Positions 44,801 through 53,696 are shown, counted from the stretch's first letter. The stretch is 64,000 nt of DNA from Nodularia sp. (in: cyanobacteria) (GCA_007692755.1 REBL01000079.1:30247-94246); one strand, 5' to 3'. The notes: generated from the letters alone by a model not told the origin. Program-made: numbers and translations.

Positions 44801-45176
44801 TTTAAGTGAACGCCGCCGCAAGCGATCGCCTTTACGAGATGTGGCGGGAATGCTGGTATCCTTCAATTATGCGGTAATTCAAGCTTTGCGCTATGAAGTA
44901 GAAACGGGGATGATTCGCCCGGAAAATCTGCCTCTGATGGAAGCATGGGCGCAGTTTTGGTATACCTGGGTAAGTGCGGCTTTTTGCAATTCTTATTTAG
45001 GAACTGCTGGGGGAAATGACTTTTTACCCAAGACGCAAGGGGAATTACAATTACTGCTTTTTGCTTATCTTTTGGAAAAGGCTATTGAGGCACTTGACCA
45101 TGAACTGAAGTATCGTCCTGATTATGTGGATATTCCTCTGCAATTGATTTTACAATTGTTAGCGGAATCGGAGTAA
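41826..45176 (+). CDS. treS: Trehalose synthase (maltose isomerase) fused to maltokinase
   Basis: This is a protein of 1116 residues. The N-terminal GH13 domain (about 1-545) has IYEVPIRAFADSNGDGIGDL, INHTSDQHPWF, the nucleophile Asp208 in GLRMDAVPYL, the acid/base Glu250 in LLAEANQWP and Asp316 in LRNHDEL. It interconverts maltose and trehalose. The C-terminal part (about 570-1110) resembles Pep2-type maltokinase, with TCKWFGGKNRT, CLKLFRKFEAGMHPDLEIRR and the kinase loop HGDYHLAQVLYTG near residue 965. The fusion channels trehalose to maltose-1-phosphate, normally the donor for GlgE in alpha-glucan synthesis. No glgE or treYZ gene is in this window. The start at 41826 is supported by the family N-terminus. 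Confidence 0.93.
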   Translation: MSNLIWKDDPLWFKNAIIYEVPIRAFADSNGDGIGDLRGLIEKLDYLQDLGITAIWLLPFFPSPLKDDGYDIADYTSINPIYGTLEDFQNLLNSAHQRGIRVIIELIINHTSDQHPWFQRARRAPKGSQERDFYVWSDTPEKYQEARIIFQDFETSNWAWDAVAKAYFWHRFYSHQPDLNYDHPLVREAVFDVLDFWLEMGVDGLRMDAVPYLYEREGTNCENLPETHAFLKEMRSHIDAKHPQKMLLAEANQWPEDAAQYYGDGDECHMNFHFPLMPRLFIALQMEDNFPIVDILQQTPHIPDNCQWALFLRNHDELTLEMVTDEDRDFMYRVYAQDPVMRLNLGIRRRLAPLLGNDRRQIELLNSLLLSLPGTPVIYYGDEIGMGDNVYLGDRNGVRTPMQWSSDRNAGFSRTNPQRLHLPVIIDSEYHYEAVNVEAQRANFNSLWYWMKRLIATRNRFQALGKGNFELLHPNNRKVFAFSRTHAEEHIVVVANLSHYVQTAELDLSDFKGLVPVEIFGHTVFPAIAESPYFLSLSPYGFYWFVLKRQPSLTQPPKPQGELPTLVVNQHWQNVLSQRDLKGVLESTLRDYLYTCKWFGGKNRTVQTVEIVEAIAIPYNQQLAQMVWLQVDYIDRNRETYLLFLGYAAGNQAMHLLSDIPQAVISRLQVQRETPDEGILFDALVDQHFLTALLEAIANHRLYKGITGELFATTTDLFSEDTDHEPTILKEEEQTNTCIVYGERLCLKLFRKFEAGMHPDLEIRRFLGEKKRGQHFLPVAGALEYRRPQRLGDSSALPMTVGILQELILDPRSGWDYTLDSLRHYFDLVTTEQATITEVPIPSGDLLDLQRTDFPDLAIQTINSYLPNAEMLGKSTAELHIALATNTDNPDFAPEPFSSFYQRSIYQDARNLTGRVFRLLRERAEYLPSHTQELAADVLNQQQEILARFQLVVNQKIIALRTRYHGDYHLAQVLYTGTDFIITHFEGKAARSLSERRRKRSPLRDVAGMLVSFNYAVIQALRYEVETGMIRPENLPLMEAWAQFWYTWVSAAFCNSYLGTAGGNDFLPKTQGELQLLLFAYLLEKAIEALDHELKYRPDYVDIPLQLILQLLAESE

Positions 45177-45178
45177 CG

Positions 45179-45236
45179 AACCACAAAGGGCGCAAAGTAC
45201 ACAAAGAAAAGAAGAAAAGAAGGAAGGAAAGGAGGA
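45179..45236 (+). repeat. Purine-rich degenerate repeat after treS
   Basis: The stretch accacaaagggcgcaaag followed by tacacaaagaaaagaag and gaaaggagg is the widespread cyanobacterial 'cacaaaggcgcaaag' spacer motif. It fills most of the gap to the convergent hydrolase gene. Confidence 0.55.
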
Positions 45237-45252
45237 TGTTGGCGCAGCATGA

Positions 45253-46107
45253 TCAGGAAATGGTGTTACTACCTGTAACTTGGGGATGTGTTTCTAGCCA
45301 ATGATCAATGTCACTCAATACTTGTTGGGGAATTTCCCAGGGAAATAAATGTGCGGTATTGGGATAAGAATGGTACTGGTTATTTTTTAGGTGTCGCGCT
45401 GTTTCTAAACTTGATTCGGCTGTGATATGTCGGTCTTGTTCTCCAGCTAGGACTAAACTAGGACAGTGAATTTGCTGTAAATCTGTGAGTCGATTGTAAC
45501 CAGCTTTTAGGGCAGTATACAGGGCGCGAGTGGCTGGAGATGAGGTTTGTAAATATGCCTGTGCAGCTTCTTGGGCAATATAATTGTAAGCTGTGGGCGT
45601 ATGTTGTTGAATCAAATAACGAAAGAGCGATCGCTTGGCAAAAGTATCTATATTCCATTGCCAACTCGGTTGCAAATAATTTAAAATTCCGGCAACGCCA
45701 GTATAGAGATTATCCTGCCAAGTAACGGAGGGATGATTGCCACGGGGTCGGGCTGCTGTGGCGACCAAAATTAGACCAGTTACCCGTTGTGGTAGTCGCA
45801 AGGCCATTTCCATTGCTAAAATTCCCCCCAGTGACCATCCTAATATCAGACATTTTTCGATTTGATAGCGGTCTAGCAGGGCTTCTAAGTCGGTTAAATG
45901 GTCTAACATCGCAAAATTGCCATTGCAGCGACTTTTGCCGTATCCGCGTAAATCTGGGGCGAAAGTTTGGTAGCGCTGGGATAAGTGATTGGTAAAAACA
46001 GACAAATTCCGACCAGAACCAGGATGACCGTGTAAACCCAGAATCGGAAATCCTTCACCTTGGATGTAGACGTTGAGGTTTGCAGCTGTTGGGGAAATAG
46101 AAGACAT
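45253..46107 (-). CDS. Alpha/beta hydrolase
   Basis: This is a protein of 284 residues from ATG 46107; a longer reading from 46179 would overlap the upstream gene and adds unrelated residues. The fold is evident: LNVYIQGEGFPILGLHGHPG with the oxyanion HG region, APDLRGYGKSR, the nucleophile elbow LILGWSLGGILAM (Ser near residue 97), the acid region LVLAGEQDRHI and the catalytic His in YPNTAHLFPWE. Substrate unknown; it resembles the broad class of haloperoxidase/carboxylesterase-type hydrolases. It starts four bases after the CAP-domain gene ends, so the two are probably co-transcribed. Confidence 0.85.
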   Translation of the reverse strand: MSSISPTAANLNVYIQGEGFPILGLHGHPGSGRNLSVFTNHLSQRYQTFAPDLRGYGKSRCNGNFAMLDHLTDLEALLDRYQIEKCLILGWSLGGILAMEMALRLPQRVTGLILVATAARPRGNHPSVTWQDNLYTGVAGILNYLQPSWQWNIDTFAKRSLFRYLIQQHTPTAYNYIAQEAAQAYLQTSSPATRALYTALKAGYNRLTDLQQIHCPSLVLAGEQDRHITAESSLETARHLKNNQYHSYPNTAHLFPWEIPQQVLSDIDHWLETHPQVTGSNTIS

Positions 46108-46111
46108 GATT

Positions 46112-46735
46112 TTAATTCTCAATATATCCGCCAGCGTAGGTGATGACGCACATCTGCCTGTATGTACTGTGAATCCCAAAGGCTACACCAGCTACTTTAA
46201 ACGCCGGGTTAAAAATATTGTGGCGATGTCCGCGTGACGGTACTCCATCATCAATAATTAACTGCATGATAATATCTTCGGCGGTGCTGGAACCATAGCT
46301 GATGTTTTCACCTGCGGTAACTTGCCATTTTCCATAGCGGCTAATCCGCGTAAATGGGTTACTACCATCACTACCATCATGACCTGTGATGCCTTTTGCA
46401 CCTTGGTCTTTGACGTGATCTCTAGCACCTAAAGACATTCCCACCGATGTACTTAATCTTGCCACAGGATCAGCTGACTGGAGAAAAGCCATCGCCTCAT
46501 CCACTGCTTTCACTCCCTCTTGAGTTTGCAAATAAATATTATCTGTGATCCTCACTTGTGTGCCTTTAAATTGCCATCTCCAATTTTCCAGAATCGGAAG
46601 GTATGCCGTAGGATTGATCCGGACTTTGTTCATTTCTGCTAAAACTTTTTTTTCCAACTGCGAGAGAATATTTTTATGTGCTACATTCTCTATACTTGTT
46701 TTAAAAAGTTCGGTCGATAATTTTCTAAGTTCCAT
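46112..46735 (-). CDS. CAP (SCP/PR-1-like) domain protein
   Basis: This is a protein of 207 residues from ATG 46735, which has gagg seven bases upstream; ATG 46747 is an alternative. After a helical leader the CAP domain shows [37 protein letters not shown] (first His region), the AGENISYG strand (Glu), and [20 protein letters not shown] with the second His, followed by [10 protein letters not shown]. Bacterial CAP proteins are usually extracellular, but no signal peptide is visible here, so its location is uncertain. It probably forms a two-gene unit with the hydrolase downstream. Confidence 0.85.
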   Translation of the reverse strand: MELRKLSTELFKTSIENVAHKNILSQLEKKVLAEMNKVRINPTAYLPILENWRWQFKGTQVRITDNIYLQTQEGVKAVDEAMAFLQSADPVARLSTSVGMSLGARDHVKDQGAKGITGHDGSDGSNPFTRISRYGKWQVTAGENISYGSSTAEDIIMQLIIDDGVPSRGHRHNIFNPAFKVAGVAFGIHSTYRQMCVITYAGGYIEN

Positions 46736-46747
46736 AAATAACCTCAT

Positions 46748-47116
46748 AACTTAGGAGCTAAAATTCAATGTATTTAGCTTCACCATAGAGATAACCGTTT
46801 CGTGAAGGATTGATAGTGTATTTTTAGGCAATTACACTGCTGAAAATGTTATCCGCTAAATCGGGCAACATTTAATTTACACCTTGCGGAAAAACAAAAC
46901 TATTTTGGTGTTGAGCATTTTGCCCGTCTGGATAAGTATATTAGCTAACTTACTGCTATTTGCTCATAGATCCCAAGTAGTTGTATGCATCTTATCCATC
47001 CCTGTCAAAGTACTATTTAACAGTTAACCCTGTCACAGAAAAAATAAATATATTTTGTGCGCTTTTTAGCTGAAGTTTTGTAGAATCGAAATTTAAATCA
47101 CAAAATCCAAAATTTT
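46748..47116. other. Divergent spacer, no gene seen
   Basis: This AT-rich spacer lies between the CAP gene (minus) and the DUF192 gene (plus). I see no repeat, RNA gene or clear operator in it. Confidence 0.4.
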
Positions 47117-47641
47117 ATGATGCGTTGGCTAAGTTTAGTCCCGATGCTGTTGAGTGTTTTACTAATGGGCTGTTCTATGGAAACAGTAGCAAAATCTACC
47201 ACACCCACCCCCAGCAGCCAAACCAAAGCATTCACTGGTCAAATGCTCCCGATTTCTGCGGAGGCAATTGTATCTAATGGTACTAGAATTCAATTGGAAG
47301 TGGCACGGACACCGGAACAGCAGGCTAAGGGTTTAATGTATCGTCCGGCTTTACCAGATAATCAGGGGATGTTATTCCAATTTCCTTCTGCACAACCAGT
47401 CAGATTTTGGATGAAAAATGTACCTGTTCCTCTGGATATGGTGTTTTTGCAAAATGGGGTGATTAAGTATATTCAAGATTCTGCACCTCCCTGTACAAGT
47501 GAACCTTGCCCAACCTATGGGCCTAATGTTCCCATTGATATGGTGATTGAACTGCGGTCTGGACGAGCTGCGGAATTAAATTTACGCAATGGAGATCAAG
47601 TCAAAATTGAATTTTTAGATATGGGAAATCTCCGGCGATAA
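47117..47641 (+). CDS. DUF192 lipoprotein
   Basis: This is a protein of 174 residues. MMRWLSLVPMLLSVLLMGC is a lipoprotein signal with the lipobox LMGC (Cys19). A Thr/Pro/Ser linker (STTPTPSSQTKAF) leads to a complete DUF192 domain: IQLEVARTPEQQAKGLMYRP, MLFQFPSAQPVRFWMKNVPV, PLDMVFLQNGVI, and VIELRSGRAAELNLRNGD. DUF192 is a small beta-barrel family of unknown function, often secreted or lipid-anchored. Monocistronic. ATGs at 47117 and 47120 are both possible. Confidence 0.88.
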   Translation: MMRWLSLVPMLLSVLLMGCSMETVAKSTTPTPSSQTKAFTGQMLPISAEAIVSNGTRIQLEVARTPEQQAKGLMYRPALPDNQGMLFQFPSAQPVRFWMKNVPVPLDMVFLQNGVIKYIQDSAPPCTSEPCPTYGPNVPIDMVIELRSGRAAELNLRNGDQVKIEFLDMGNLRR

Positions 47642-48139
47642 TATTCCCCGGCGTTCTCCCGTCAGCTGTGCGGCGAATCCTGAATTGCTCTCATTGTGTA
47701 AAAAAACTATCAAGTAGGTATAAAAAAGCAAATTGAGGAGCTACTATTTTTATGTTTTCAATCATAGTAAAATTTGCAGTTTCAAGGTACAATCACATTT
47801 CCCCGCTCTGGATGCCAAAAATATTCCTTTTGGAGTAAGTGTAAACGGATGCTCATAAGGGAGTATTAGCTATGGAATCTTTGTTACTAAAGGTGTGATT
47901 CAATCAAACACCATAGCAAAAGATATCAAACTAAATTAGACCTGAGTAGTTTGCAGCTTGAGAATTGAGCAGATAAGCAATGCTCTAAAGGTAAATTTCC
48001 TAGTTTGATCATTTAATTCAAATTTTTTCACGTGTTTATCCGGTAATCACCAGTTACCAATGAAATATTAGCTGCGGGCTACTGAGAAATGGTAAATCGT
48101 TATATGACAATACATTCAATGAAAGGAAGTAAGTTACAA
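47642..48139. other. Spacer with no confident gene
   Basis: I see no RNA gene or repeat array. A 28-codon frame at 47752-47838 (MFSIIVKFAVSRY...) follows gaggag but has no recognisable product, and an eight-codon frame at 47872 is too short to judge. A small inverted pair ggtgt / acacc lies near 47893-47912. Confidence 0.35.
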
Positions 48140-48331
48140 ATGCCACCATCAACATATTCGCGACTGATTCATTTTTTACAGGAAGATTTGTCAATTTCTA
48201 CGGCATCCCTGGCCGTCGCCCTGCGACATCGGGAACAAGATCCAGGTCCCTTACCGATGATCCTTTGGCAGTATGGCTTAATTACTTTAGAACAGTTGGA
48301 ACAAATTTATGACTGGTTGGAAACGGCTTAA
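48140..48331 (+). CDS. DUF2949 domain-containing small protein
   Basis: This is a protein of 63 residues from ATG 48140, chosen because aaggaag precedes it and the DUF2949 homology starts at TYSRLIHFLQEDLSIS; ATGs at 48089, 48104 and 48119 are in frame and could add up to 17 residues. The core ALRHREQDPGPLPMILWQYG and LITLEQLEQIYDWLE cover the entire family. DUF2949 is a small helical, cyanobacteria-specific protein without known function. It stands alone. Confidence 0.75.
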   Translation: MPPSTYSRLIHFLQEDLSISTASLAVALRHREQDPGPLPMILWQYGLITLEQLEQIYDWLETA

Positions 48332-48370
48332 TACAGACCGTGTAAGTCTGACAAACAGGCTACCACCGCT

Positions 48371-48422
48371 ACGCGGAAGTCAAAAAATAAATCAGCTTAT
48401 TATATAGGCTTTTGATTGATTT
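48371..48422 (+). repeat. Dispersed spacer element, copy 2
   Basis: It begins acgcggaagtcaaaa and ends ggcttttgattgattt (48407-48422), the latter identical to 29429-29444. The intervening AT-rich part differs. Confidence 0.65.
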
Positions 48423-48632
48423 CTATTGGTTGTGCTGTATTACGCCTACATAGAGTGTCTTGCAAGAGAAATTTGACTTGATAAGTTTTTGGTTGCAATC
48501 GTTATTCTAATTATTATAGTATGAGTTTCATACAGGAGAATTGAGGTATGTTACGTCCATTCTGCCTTGTAACGAGGCTGATAGACCAGAGAGTTGATTG
48601 TTACCATTTTTACTTATGTGAATACAGATGCA

Positions 48633-48662
48633 AAGAGCGAGTTAAATATTTAACTCGCTCTT
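48633..48662. terminator. Perfect 30-base palindrome after the aminotransferase gene
   Basis: The arms aagagcgagttaaat and atttaactcgctctt are exactly complementary over 15 bases with no loop. It lies 31 bases beyond the stop of the minus-strand aminotransferase gene and is likely a transcript-ending or stabilising hairpin. The following T-run is short (ttt). Confidence 0.7.
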
Positions 48663-48692
48663 GATAATTTAATTCTGAGTCAAACAAAATAC

Positions 48693-49850
48693 TCAGATAG
48701 ACTGACTAAATACTTTAGCTGCTGCGGCTACACCACCACCAGGAGTAAAGCCTTCGTGACCGAGTTCAGTGAGAGTAACTTCTAAGGCTGCTATACAGCT
48801 AAGAATATCGCGATCGCTGACAAAACCCAAGTGACCAATGCGGAAAATTTTGTTTTTCAGATGGTCTTGACCACCAGCTAAAGCAATATCAAAACGCTTG
48901 TTCATCAACGACCGAATTTTATCCGCTTCAATACCTTGTGTAGCTACAGCCGTAATTGCTGGACTAGCGTAATCATCTGATCCAAATAAAGGTAAATTCA
49001 AACCTCGAATCGCCGCACGGGTAGCATTTTTCAGTCGTTGGTGTCGTGTAAATATTGACTCCAAACCTTCAGCTTTCATCATCCGTAACGTGGTGTGTAA
49101 AGCCACAATCAAGTTCACGGGTGGAGTAAAGGGGGTAGTATTTTTGGCTGTGGATTTGCGATATTTACCCAAATCTAAATAATATTTTGGTAATTTCGCA
49201 GTTTTGTATGCTTCCCAAGCCTTGGGGCTAACAGTCACAAATCCTAATCCAGGAGGAATCATATAGCCTTTCTGAGAACCAGAAGCGACTACATCCAAGC
49301 CCCAGGTATCTATGGGCAAATTGAATGCACCCAAGCTAGTAACTGCGTCCACAATAATTAAAGCTTCACCATGTGCTTTTACCAGACGGTTGATAGCTTC
49401 TAAGTCATTTAACACACCCGTAGAGGTTTCGCTGTGGGTAATAATTACAGCTTTGATTTGCTTTTGGGTATCACCTTGCAGTTTTTCGGCAAACTTTGCT
49501 GTATCTAAAGGTTTACCCCATTCGGCGGTAATTGCTTCGACGTTCAAACCGTAGGCTTCACCGATTTCTACCCAACGTTCTCCAAATTTACCATTGGAGC
49601 CAACTAAAATGCGATCGCCTGGAGAGAGAAAATTAATAATTCCCGCTTCCACCGCACCCGTACCGCTAACATTCAGCATCATCACATCATTTTGAGTTTG
49701 ATGTAACCATTTGAGGTTTTCTGTTACCTCAGCCATGATGTTGCTAAACTCATTGGTACGGTGTCCAATGGGGTGCTTGGCTAACGCTAGTAAGGCAGCC
49801 TCTGGTACTGGTGTGGGGCCAGGAATCATTAGCATCAACTTATTGTCCAT
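48693..49850 (-). CDS. Serine/alanine-glyoxylate-type aminotransferase
   Basis: This is a protein of 385 residues, a class V PLP aminotransferase. LMLMIPGPTPVPEAALLALA opens the family pattern. GTGAVEAGI binds the cofactor phosphate, ITHSETSTGVLNDLEAI and IIVDAVTSLGAFNLPID carry the PLP-contacting Asp, and GSQKGYMIPPGLGF holds the PLP lysine (near residue 194). Homologs were long called soluble hydrogenase 42 kDa subunit, a name without structural support. Serine-glyoxylate aminotransferase fits photorespiration in cyanobacteria. Upstream, an 11-base direct repeat lies about 115 bases before the start. Confidence 0.88.
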   Translation of the reverse strand: MDNKLMLMIPGPTPVPEAALLALAKHPIGHRTNEFSNIMAEVTENLKWLHQTQNDVMMLNVSGTGAVEAGIINFLSPGDRILVGSNGKFGERWVEIGEAYGLNVEAITAEWGKPLDTAKFAEKLQGDTQKQIKAVIITHSETSTGVLNDLEAINRLVKAHGEALIIVDAVTSLGAFNLPIDTWGLDVVASGSQKGYMIPPGLGFVTVSPKAWEAYKTAKLPKYYLDLGKYRKSTAKNTTPFTPPVNLIVALHTTLRMMKAEGLESIFTRHQRLKNATRAAIRGLNLPLFGSDDYASPAITAVATQGIEADKIRSLMNKRFDIALAGGQDHLKNKIFRIGHLGFVSDRDILSCIAALEVTLTELGHEGFTPGGGVAAAAKVFSQSI

Positions 49851-50374
49851 GTGTTTGTCCTAAAATCAAATAAAAGTTAAAAATGTAGGCGGATAGTTAA
49901 ATTCTGGGAACGAATTTTAGATTTACCTGCATATACATACAAAATACTTGGCTATATTCTTCAAATCTATAGGAAATCTATAGGAAAAGTATTATTAAAG
50001 CTAAATTTTGATTAACTTGACTTTTGCCACAACTTATGTATATTTAAACTAATCTAAAATTCTTCTTTCAAGTTAAGCCTTTCCCGCTCTAGTGAAGTAG
50101 AAAATTATCTGTGTTCATATTTGGTTAATTAACTTTTCTGTGTATCTACTCAAGGCATAACTGCTATAGCTAGCGGGAAAGAAAAATTCAATTATCTACC
50201 TAGTACCGCCGTGAAGTCAAAAGTCAAAAAGCTTATAAAATGGGCTTTTCATGGATTTTGAATGGTCTGTTTATTTACGCCAACTTGTACTAGTTTGTTG
50301 AAGTTTTTTAGTGGAACTTATTTAGAATCTCACAAATTGGGACACAAATACAATATGCGACAAATTTTATCTCG
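49851..50374. other. Aminotransferase leader and dispersed element copy 3
   Basis: The 11-mer aaatctatagg is repeated in direct tandem at 49963-49973 and 49974-49984. The dispersed element copy 3 (gaagtcaaaagtcaaaa ... ggcttttcatggattt) is at 50213-50258. No gene is seen. Confidence 0.6.
50211..50258 (+). repeat. Dispersed spacer element, copy 3
   Basis: It has the same layout as copies 1 and 2, with two aagtcaa heptamers and ggcttttcatggattt at 50243-50258 (14 of 16 identical to the other copies). Confidence 0.6.
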
Positions 50375-50623
50375 TCAATCGGGGGTGACGACTTTAGCCG
50401 CATGATGGTTGATTGACCAACGATGATCTACTCCCAGAGAAGAAAATTGGCAAATCTGTTCTAGTTGCTTTTGCTGTACGGCAGCTTTCCGCAGAGTAAT
50501 AATGAGTTGATTGACCTGATGCCGCAAATCAGGATTCTGACTAACGGCTGACATAGTTTGTCTTTCTAAGAGTTGAAGTAAAAGTTCGTAGTGAATAGGT
50601 GAAGGTAAAGGAATTTGCTCCAT
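50375..50623 (-). CDS. Small conserved cyanobacterial protein (possibly DUF5340)
   Basis: This is a protein of 82 residues with a predicted all-helical core: PLPSPIHYELLLQLLERQT, then NPDLRHQVNQLIITLRKAAV and QQKQLEQICQ. The tail (VDHRWSINHHAAKVVTPD) is less regular. The N-terminal PLPSPIHYELLLQLLERQ pattern matches a short cyanobacteria-only family that I believe is DUF5340; I cannot confirm the number. No membrane segment or catalytic motif. It lies 92 bases downstream of trpC on the same strand. Confidence 0.6.
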   Translation of the reverse strand: MEQIPLPSPIHYELLLQLLERQTMSAVSQNPDLRHQVNQLIITLRKAAVQQKQLEQICQFSSLGVDHRWSINHHAAKVVTPD

Positions 50624-50715
50624 TAGTTGATGTAAAATTTCAAATTTGGGATTTTTTATTAGTCAGAGTTTGAACTCATGCCAAAATTGTTACACACTAA
50701 ACTAGTATTTAGTGA

Positions 50716-51624
50716 TTAAATTGATGTATCTGGAGATGAAGATTCTGCAAAGAGGTTAGCGATCGCTAAACTAGGATCTGGTTGTTTAACTAAATATTCT
50801 CCTATTAATACAGCTGTTGCCCCTGCTTGTTTTACTATATACAAATCTTCTGGAGTATGTAGCCCAGACTCACTGACAACTAGGAGATTCCGTTCTTGTA
50901 ATTGACTACCTCGTGCTGCCAATAATTCACAGGTAGTTTGCAAGTCAACCGAAAAATCTTCTAAATTACGATTATTGATGCCGACGATAAATTCACCATC
51001 TAAAGCTAATACCCGGTCAAGTTCTGCCAAACTATGAACTTCAATCAAAGCCTTCATCTTCATGGCCTTGGCAATTTTGAGAAAGTATTGTAAATCTTGG
51101 TCACTGAGAATAGCTGCAATTAGCAAAACCGCATCTGCACCATGAATGCGAGCTAAGTACATTTGATAAGGATAGATAATAAAATCCTTACATAACAATG
51201 GTAAATCTACTGTAGCACGGACTTGAGATAAGTTCTCAAAACTACCTTGAAAAAACTTGGTATCTGTCAAAACAGAAAGACAACTAGCACCACCTTTTGC
51301 ATAGGCAGAAGCGATCTCTACTGGGTCAAAATCTGCTCGTAAAACGCCTTTACTAGGGGAAGCTTTTTTGACTTCCGCAATCAATGCTGGCTTGGTTTTT
51401 CCTTCTTTGAGGGCGGCAATAAAATCACGAGTTGGCGGGGCTGAAAGTGCCTGCTTTTGCAATTTTGCCAAAGGTTGCCTTTCCCGCAGTTTGTCAATCT
51501 CAATTTCCTTATGCCAGACAATTTCTTCCAAAATGTTATTTGGGACTATATCTGGCAAGGTAGACTGATAACGCAAAAAAGAAACATTAATTGTTGTGTT
51601 CGTGGAACGGCGGCGAATTTGCAT
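50716..51624 (-). CDS. trpC: Indole-3-glycerol phosphate synthase
   Basis: This is a protein of 302 residues. It carries out the fourth step of tryptophan synthesis, ring closure of the CdRP intermediate, in the cytosol. The TIM-barrel signature is complete: [34 protein letters not shown] with the catalytic Lys, [31 protein letters not shown] (second Lys), [17 protein letters not shown] and [13 protein letters not shown]. An N-terminal extension of about 28 residues ([18 protein letters not shown]) is usual in cyanobacteria. It is about 90 bases downstream of lpdA on the same strand, past a hairpin, so it may have its own promoter. trpD lies 8 kb away, so the trp genes are scattered. Confidence 0.95.
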   Translation of the reverse strand: MQIRRRSTNTTINVSFLRYQSTLPDIVPNNILEEIVWHKEIEIDKLRERQPLAKLQKQALSAPPTRDFIAALKEGKTKPALIAEVKKASPSKGVLRADFDPVEIASAYAKGGASCLSVLTDTKFFQGSFENLSQVRATVDLPLLCKDFIIYPYQMYLARIHGADAVLLIAAILSDQDLQYFLKIAKAMKMKALIEVHSLAELDRVLALDGEFIVGINNRNLEDFSVDLQTTCELLAARGSQLQERNLLVVSESGLHTPEDLYIVKQAGATAVLIGEYLVKQPDPSLAIANLFAESSSPDTSI

Positions 51625-51660
51625 AATTTAAGGGCTGATTGCTGACTTTATGAGAATTAG

Positions 51661-51704
51661 CGATAAATGAGACGCGATAAATGAGACGCGATAAATCGCG
51701 TCTC
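51661..51704. terminator. Tandem repeat and perfect hairpin between trpC and lpdA
   Basis: Two copies of cgataaatgagacg (51661-51674, 51675-51688) merge into the palindrome gagacgcgat-aa-atcgcgtctc (51683-51704). This is the common cyanobacterial 'gtagagacgcgat' palindrome. It lies ten bases past the lpdA stop and probably ends or stabilises that transcript. Confidence 0.7.
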
Positions 51705-51713
51705 TACAAGGGG

Positions 51714-53141
51714 CTAAACTATGGCTCGTTTGTACGCTTCATCTAGCACTTCGGAAAGTGTCGGATGGGCGTGGACTAAATGAGCTAGGTCTTGGACAGA
51801 TTGACGATTGGCGATCGCAGCTGAAGCTTCATGAATCAAATCGGCGGCGTGCATTCCGAAGATATGGACACCGAGAACTTCACCAGTATCTTTGCGATAC
51901 ACTACCTTAGCCATACCGTCGGATTCGTTTTCTGCCAAGGCTTTAGAATTACCTTTGAAATAACTTTTACTGGTGGCGATTTCAAAGCCTTCAGCTTGGG
52001 CTAATTCCTTCGCGGCTACTTCTGTTAAACCGACATAGCTGACTTCTGGGTGAGTAAATGCGGCGGCGGGGATGCTGCGATAGTCTACCACACGCGATCG
52101 CCCCACGATATTTTCTACCGCGATGATACCTTGAGCCGAAGCGGCGTGTGCCAACATCATTTTGCCGTTAGCGTCACCAATTGCCCAAACATGAGGTACT
52201 ACTTCCCCGGCTGAAATCACTGCCATGCGATCATCTACGGGGATATAGTTCCGTCGGTCTAGTTCGATACCTAAAGTTTCTAAACCCAAATTTTTAGTGG
52301 CGGGGATGCGGCCTGTGGCTACTAAGCAAGCATCCACTTCAATCACATCAATATCTTCTTTGGTTTTGAAATCTGCTAATTCAATCACCACCGGAGAACC
52401 GGGAATAATTTTTTTAGCGTATATGCCGACTTTGGTTTCAATGTCGCGAGGAGTAATTAAAACTCGTTCGGCAAGTTTGGCAATATCACGGTCAAATCCT
52501 GGCATTAATTGGTCTAGGGCTTCAATCATGGTGATTTCACAGCCCAAAGCCGAGTAAACATCAGAAAATTCTAAACCGATATAACCACTACCAATGATCG
52601 CTACCCATTCTGGTAAAGATTCTAATTTCACACCTTGGTCGCTGGTAAAAACGGTTTTGCCGTCTACTTCAATTCCTGGAGGTACAAAGGGTACGGAACC
52701 AGGGGAAAGAATGATATCTTTGGCTGTGATAGTTTTTTCGCCACCATCCCCGGTGATTGTCACCTTTTGGGTGCCGGCAATTTTTCCCCAACCCCTGATA
52801 ATATCTACTTTCAGACGTTTGAGACTGTTAGTTAAATCGCCTTGAATTTTGGAAACCAGATTGCCCGCATGATCTGCGATCGCTTGGCGGTCAAATGTGA
52901 CATGATCAACTTGAATCCCCAGGGATTTCAGGTGATGGGCATTACGTAACTCCCGCACACGTCCAGATGCCGCCAGCAGCGCTTTAGAAGGGATACAACC
53001 ACGATTGACACAAGTTCCTCCCATGTCCGCTGCTTCGATAATTGCTGTTTTCAGTCCACAGCTAACGGCGTGTAGGGCTGCACCATGTCCGCCTACACCC
53101 GCGCCGATAATGACTAAATCGTAATCAAATCCATAACTCAC
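51714..53141 (-). CDS. lpdA: Dihydrolipoyl dehydrogenase (E3)
   Basis: This is a protein of 475 residues. It is a flavoprotein that reoxidises dihydrolipoyl groups of 2-oxo-acid dehydrogenases and the glycine cleavage system. The FAD-binding [17 protein letters not shown] is N-terminal. The redox-active disulfide is in [16 protein letters not shown] (Cys43 and Cys48). The NAD-binding [20 protein letters not shown] is followed by [15 protein letters not shown], and the dimer-interface His-Glu pair lies in [15 protein letters not shown]. This long variant with an extra-helix interface is typical of cyanobacteria and chloroplasts. Together with the aminotransferase above, the neighbourhood touches photorespiratory glycine metabolism, though no operon links them. 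Confidence 0.95.
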   Translation of the reverse strand: MSYGFDYDLVIIGAGVGGHGAALHAVSCGLKTAIIEAADMGGTCVNRGCIPSKALLAASGRVRELRNAHHLKSLGIQVDHVTFDRQAIADHAGNLVSKIQGDLTNSLKRLKVDIIRGWGKIAGTQKVTITGDGGEKTITAKDIILSPGSVPFVPPGIEVDGKTVFTSDQGVKLESLPEWVAIIGSGYIGLEFSDVYSALGCEITMIEALDQLMPGFDRDIAKLAERVLITPRDIETKVGIYAKKIIPGSPVVIELADFKTKEDIDVIEVDACLVATGRIPATKNLGLETLGIELDRRNYIPVDDRMAVISAGEVVPHVWAIGDANGKMMLAHAASAQGIIAVENIVGRSRVVDYRSIPAAAFTHPEVSYVGLTEVAAKELAQAEGFEIATSKSYFKGNSKALAENESDGMAKVVYRKDTGEVLGVHIFGMHAADLIHEASAAIANRQSVQDLAHLVHAHPTLSEVLDEAYKRAIV

Positions 53142-53696
53142 GTTATTTTCCCCGTGTGCTTCGCCTATTTATTTTCAACTTGACCAGTAATCTACGCAAC
53201 CCCAGTAAGTTTGAGCGTTGTCAGATTAAAATTACATATTATGCTTTAACTTAGCAGGCGAAGATGTAGATTTTTTTACATTATTATAAATTCTACAAAA
53301 TAACATATTTTTCAACGTTTCCTCAAAGAGGTAATTAATTAATTGTCCCTTTGCAGCTTGACCACAACTAAGTAATAACAAACTATACAAAAAAGCTGAT
53401 TCAATCCACCATACAGCCTACACCACGAGCCACAAGGAAGGGATGGTCTTGATCAGAAGCAGAAGTTATGGCGCGGTCAGCCAAGCCGTAGACTGATCCA
53501 GTTCTATAATTGCTTTGTCCTAAATGGACTGGCTTTTGTATAATCGGATGCTGCTAAACTAGGTTGTGTCTGACAAATAGAAGAGATATGATATATGCCC
53601 TAATTGTATACAGGGTTAGCACATTTTTGAGTTGATATTGTCTCAAATCGAAAAATTGCAATTATTATTTATTATCAGAACTTACTTTTCTAGCTT
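53142..53696. other. Spacer between lpdA and a secreted-protein gene
   Basis: The region presumably holds the lpdA promoter. It contains ccagtaagtttgagcgtt at 53202-53219, which recurs with one change at 55119-55136. An open frame on the minus strand at 53401-53553 is described separately. No RNA gene is recognised. Confidence 0.5.
53401..53553 (-). pseudogene. Possible gene fragment with protein-like sequence
   Basis: A minus-strand frame of about 50 codons without a normal start codon ends at TGA 53401-53403. It reads GQSNYRTGSVYGLADRAITS, then ASDQDHPFLVARGVGCMVD. The residue composition (balanced, no low complexity) looks protein-like rather than random AT-rich translation. I do not recognise the family. 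It may be the 3' remnant of a decayed gene or a small gene with an unusual start. Confidence 0.35.

Noticed and set aside
47752..47838. 28-codon plus-strand frame following gaggag
   Set aside because: Too short and without recognisable features; cannot be told from chance.
48693..49850. Soluble hydrogenase subunit
   Set aside because: The sequence is a class V PLP aminotransferase with the PLP lysine; no hydrogenase metal ligands are present.
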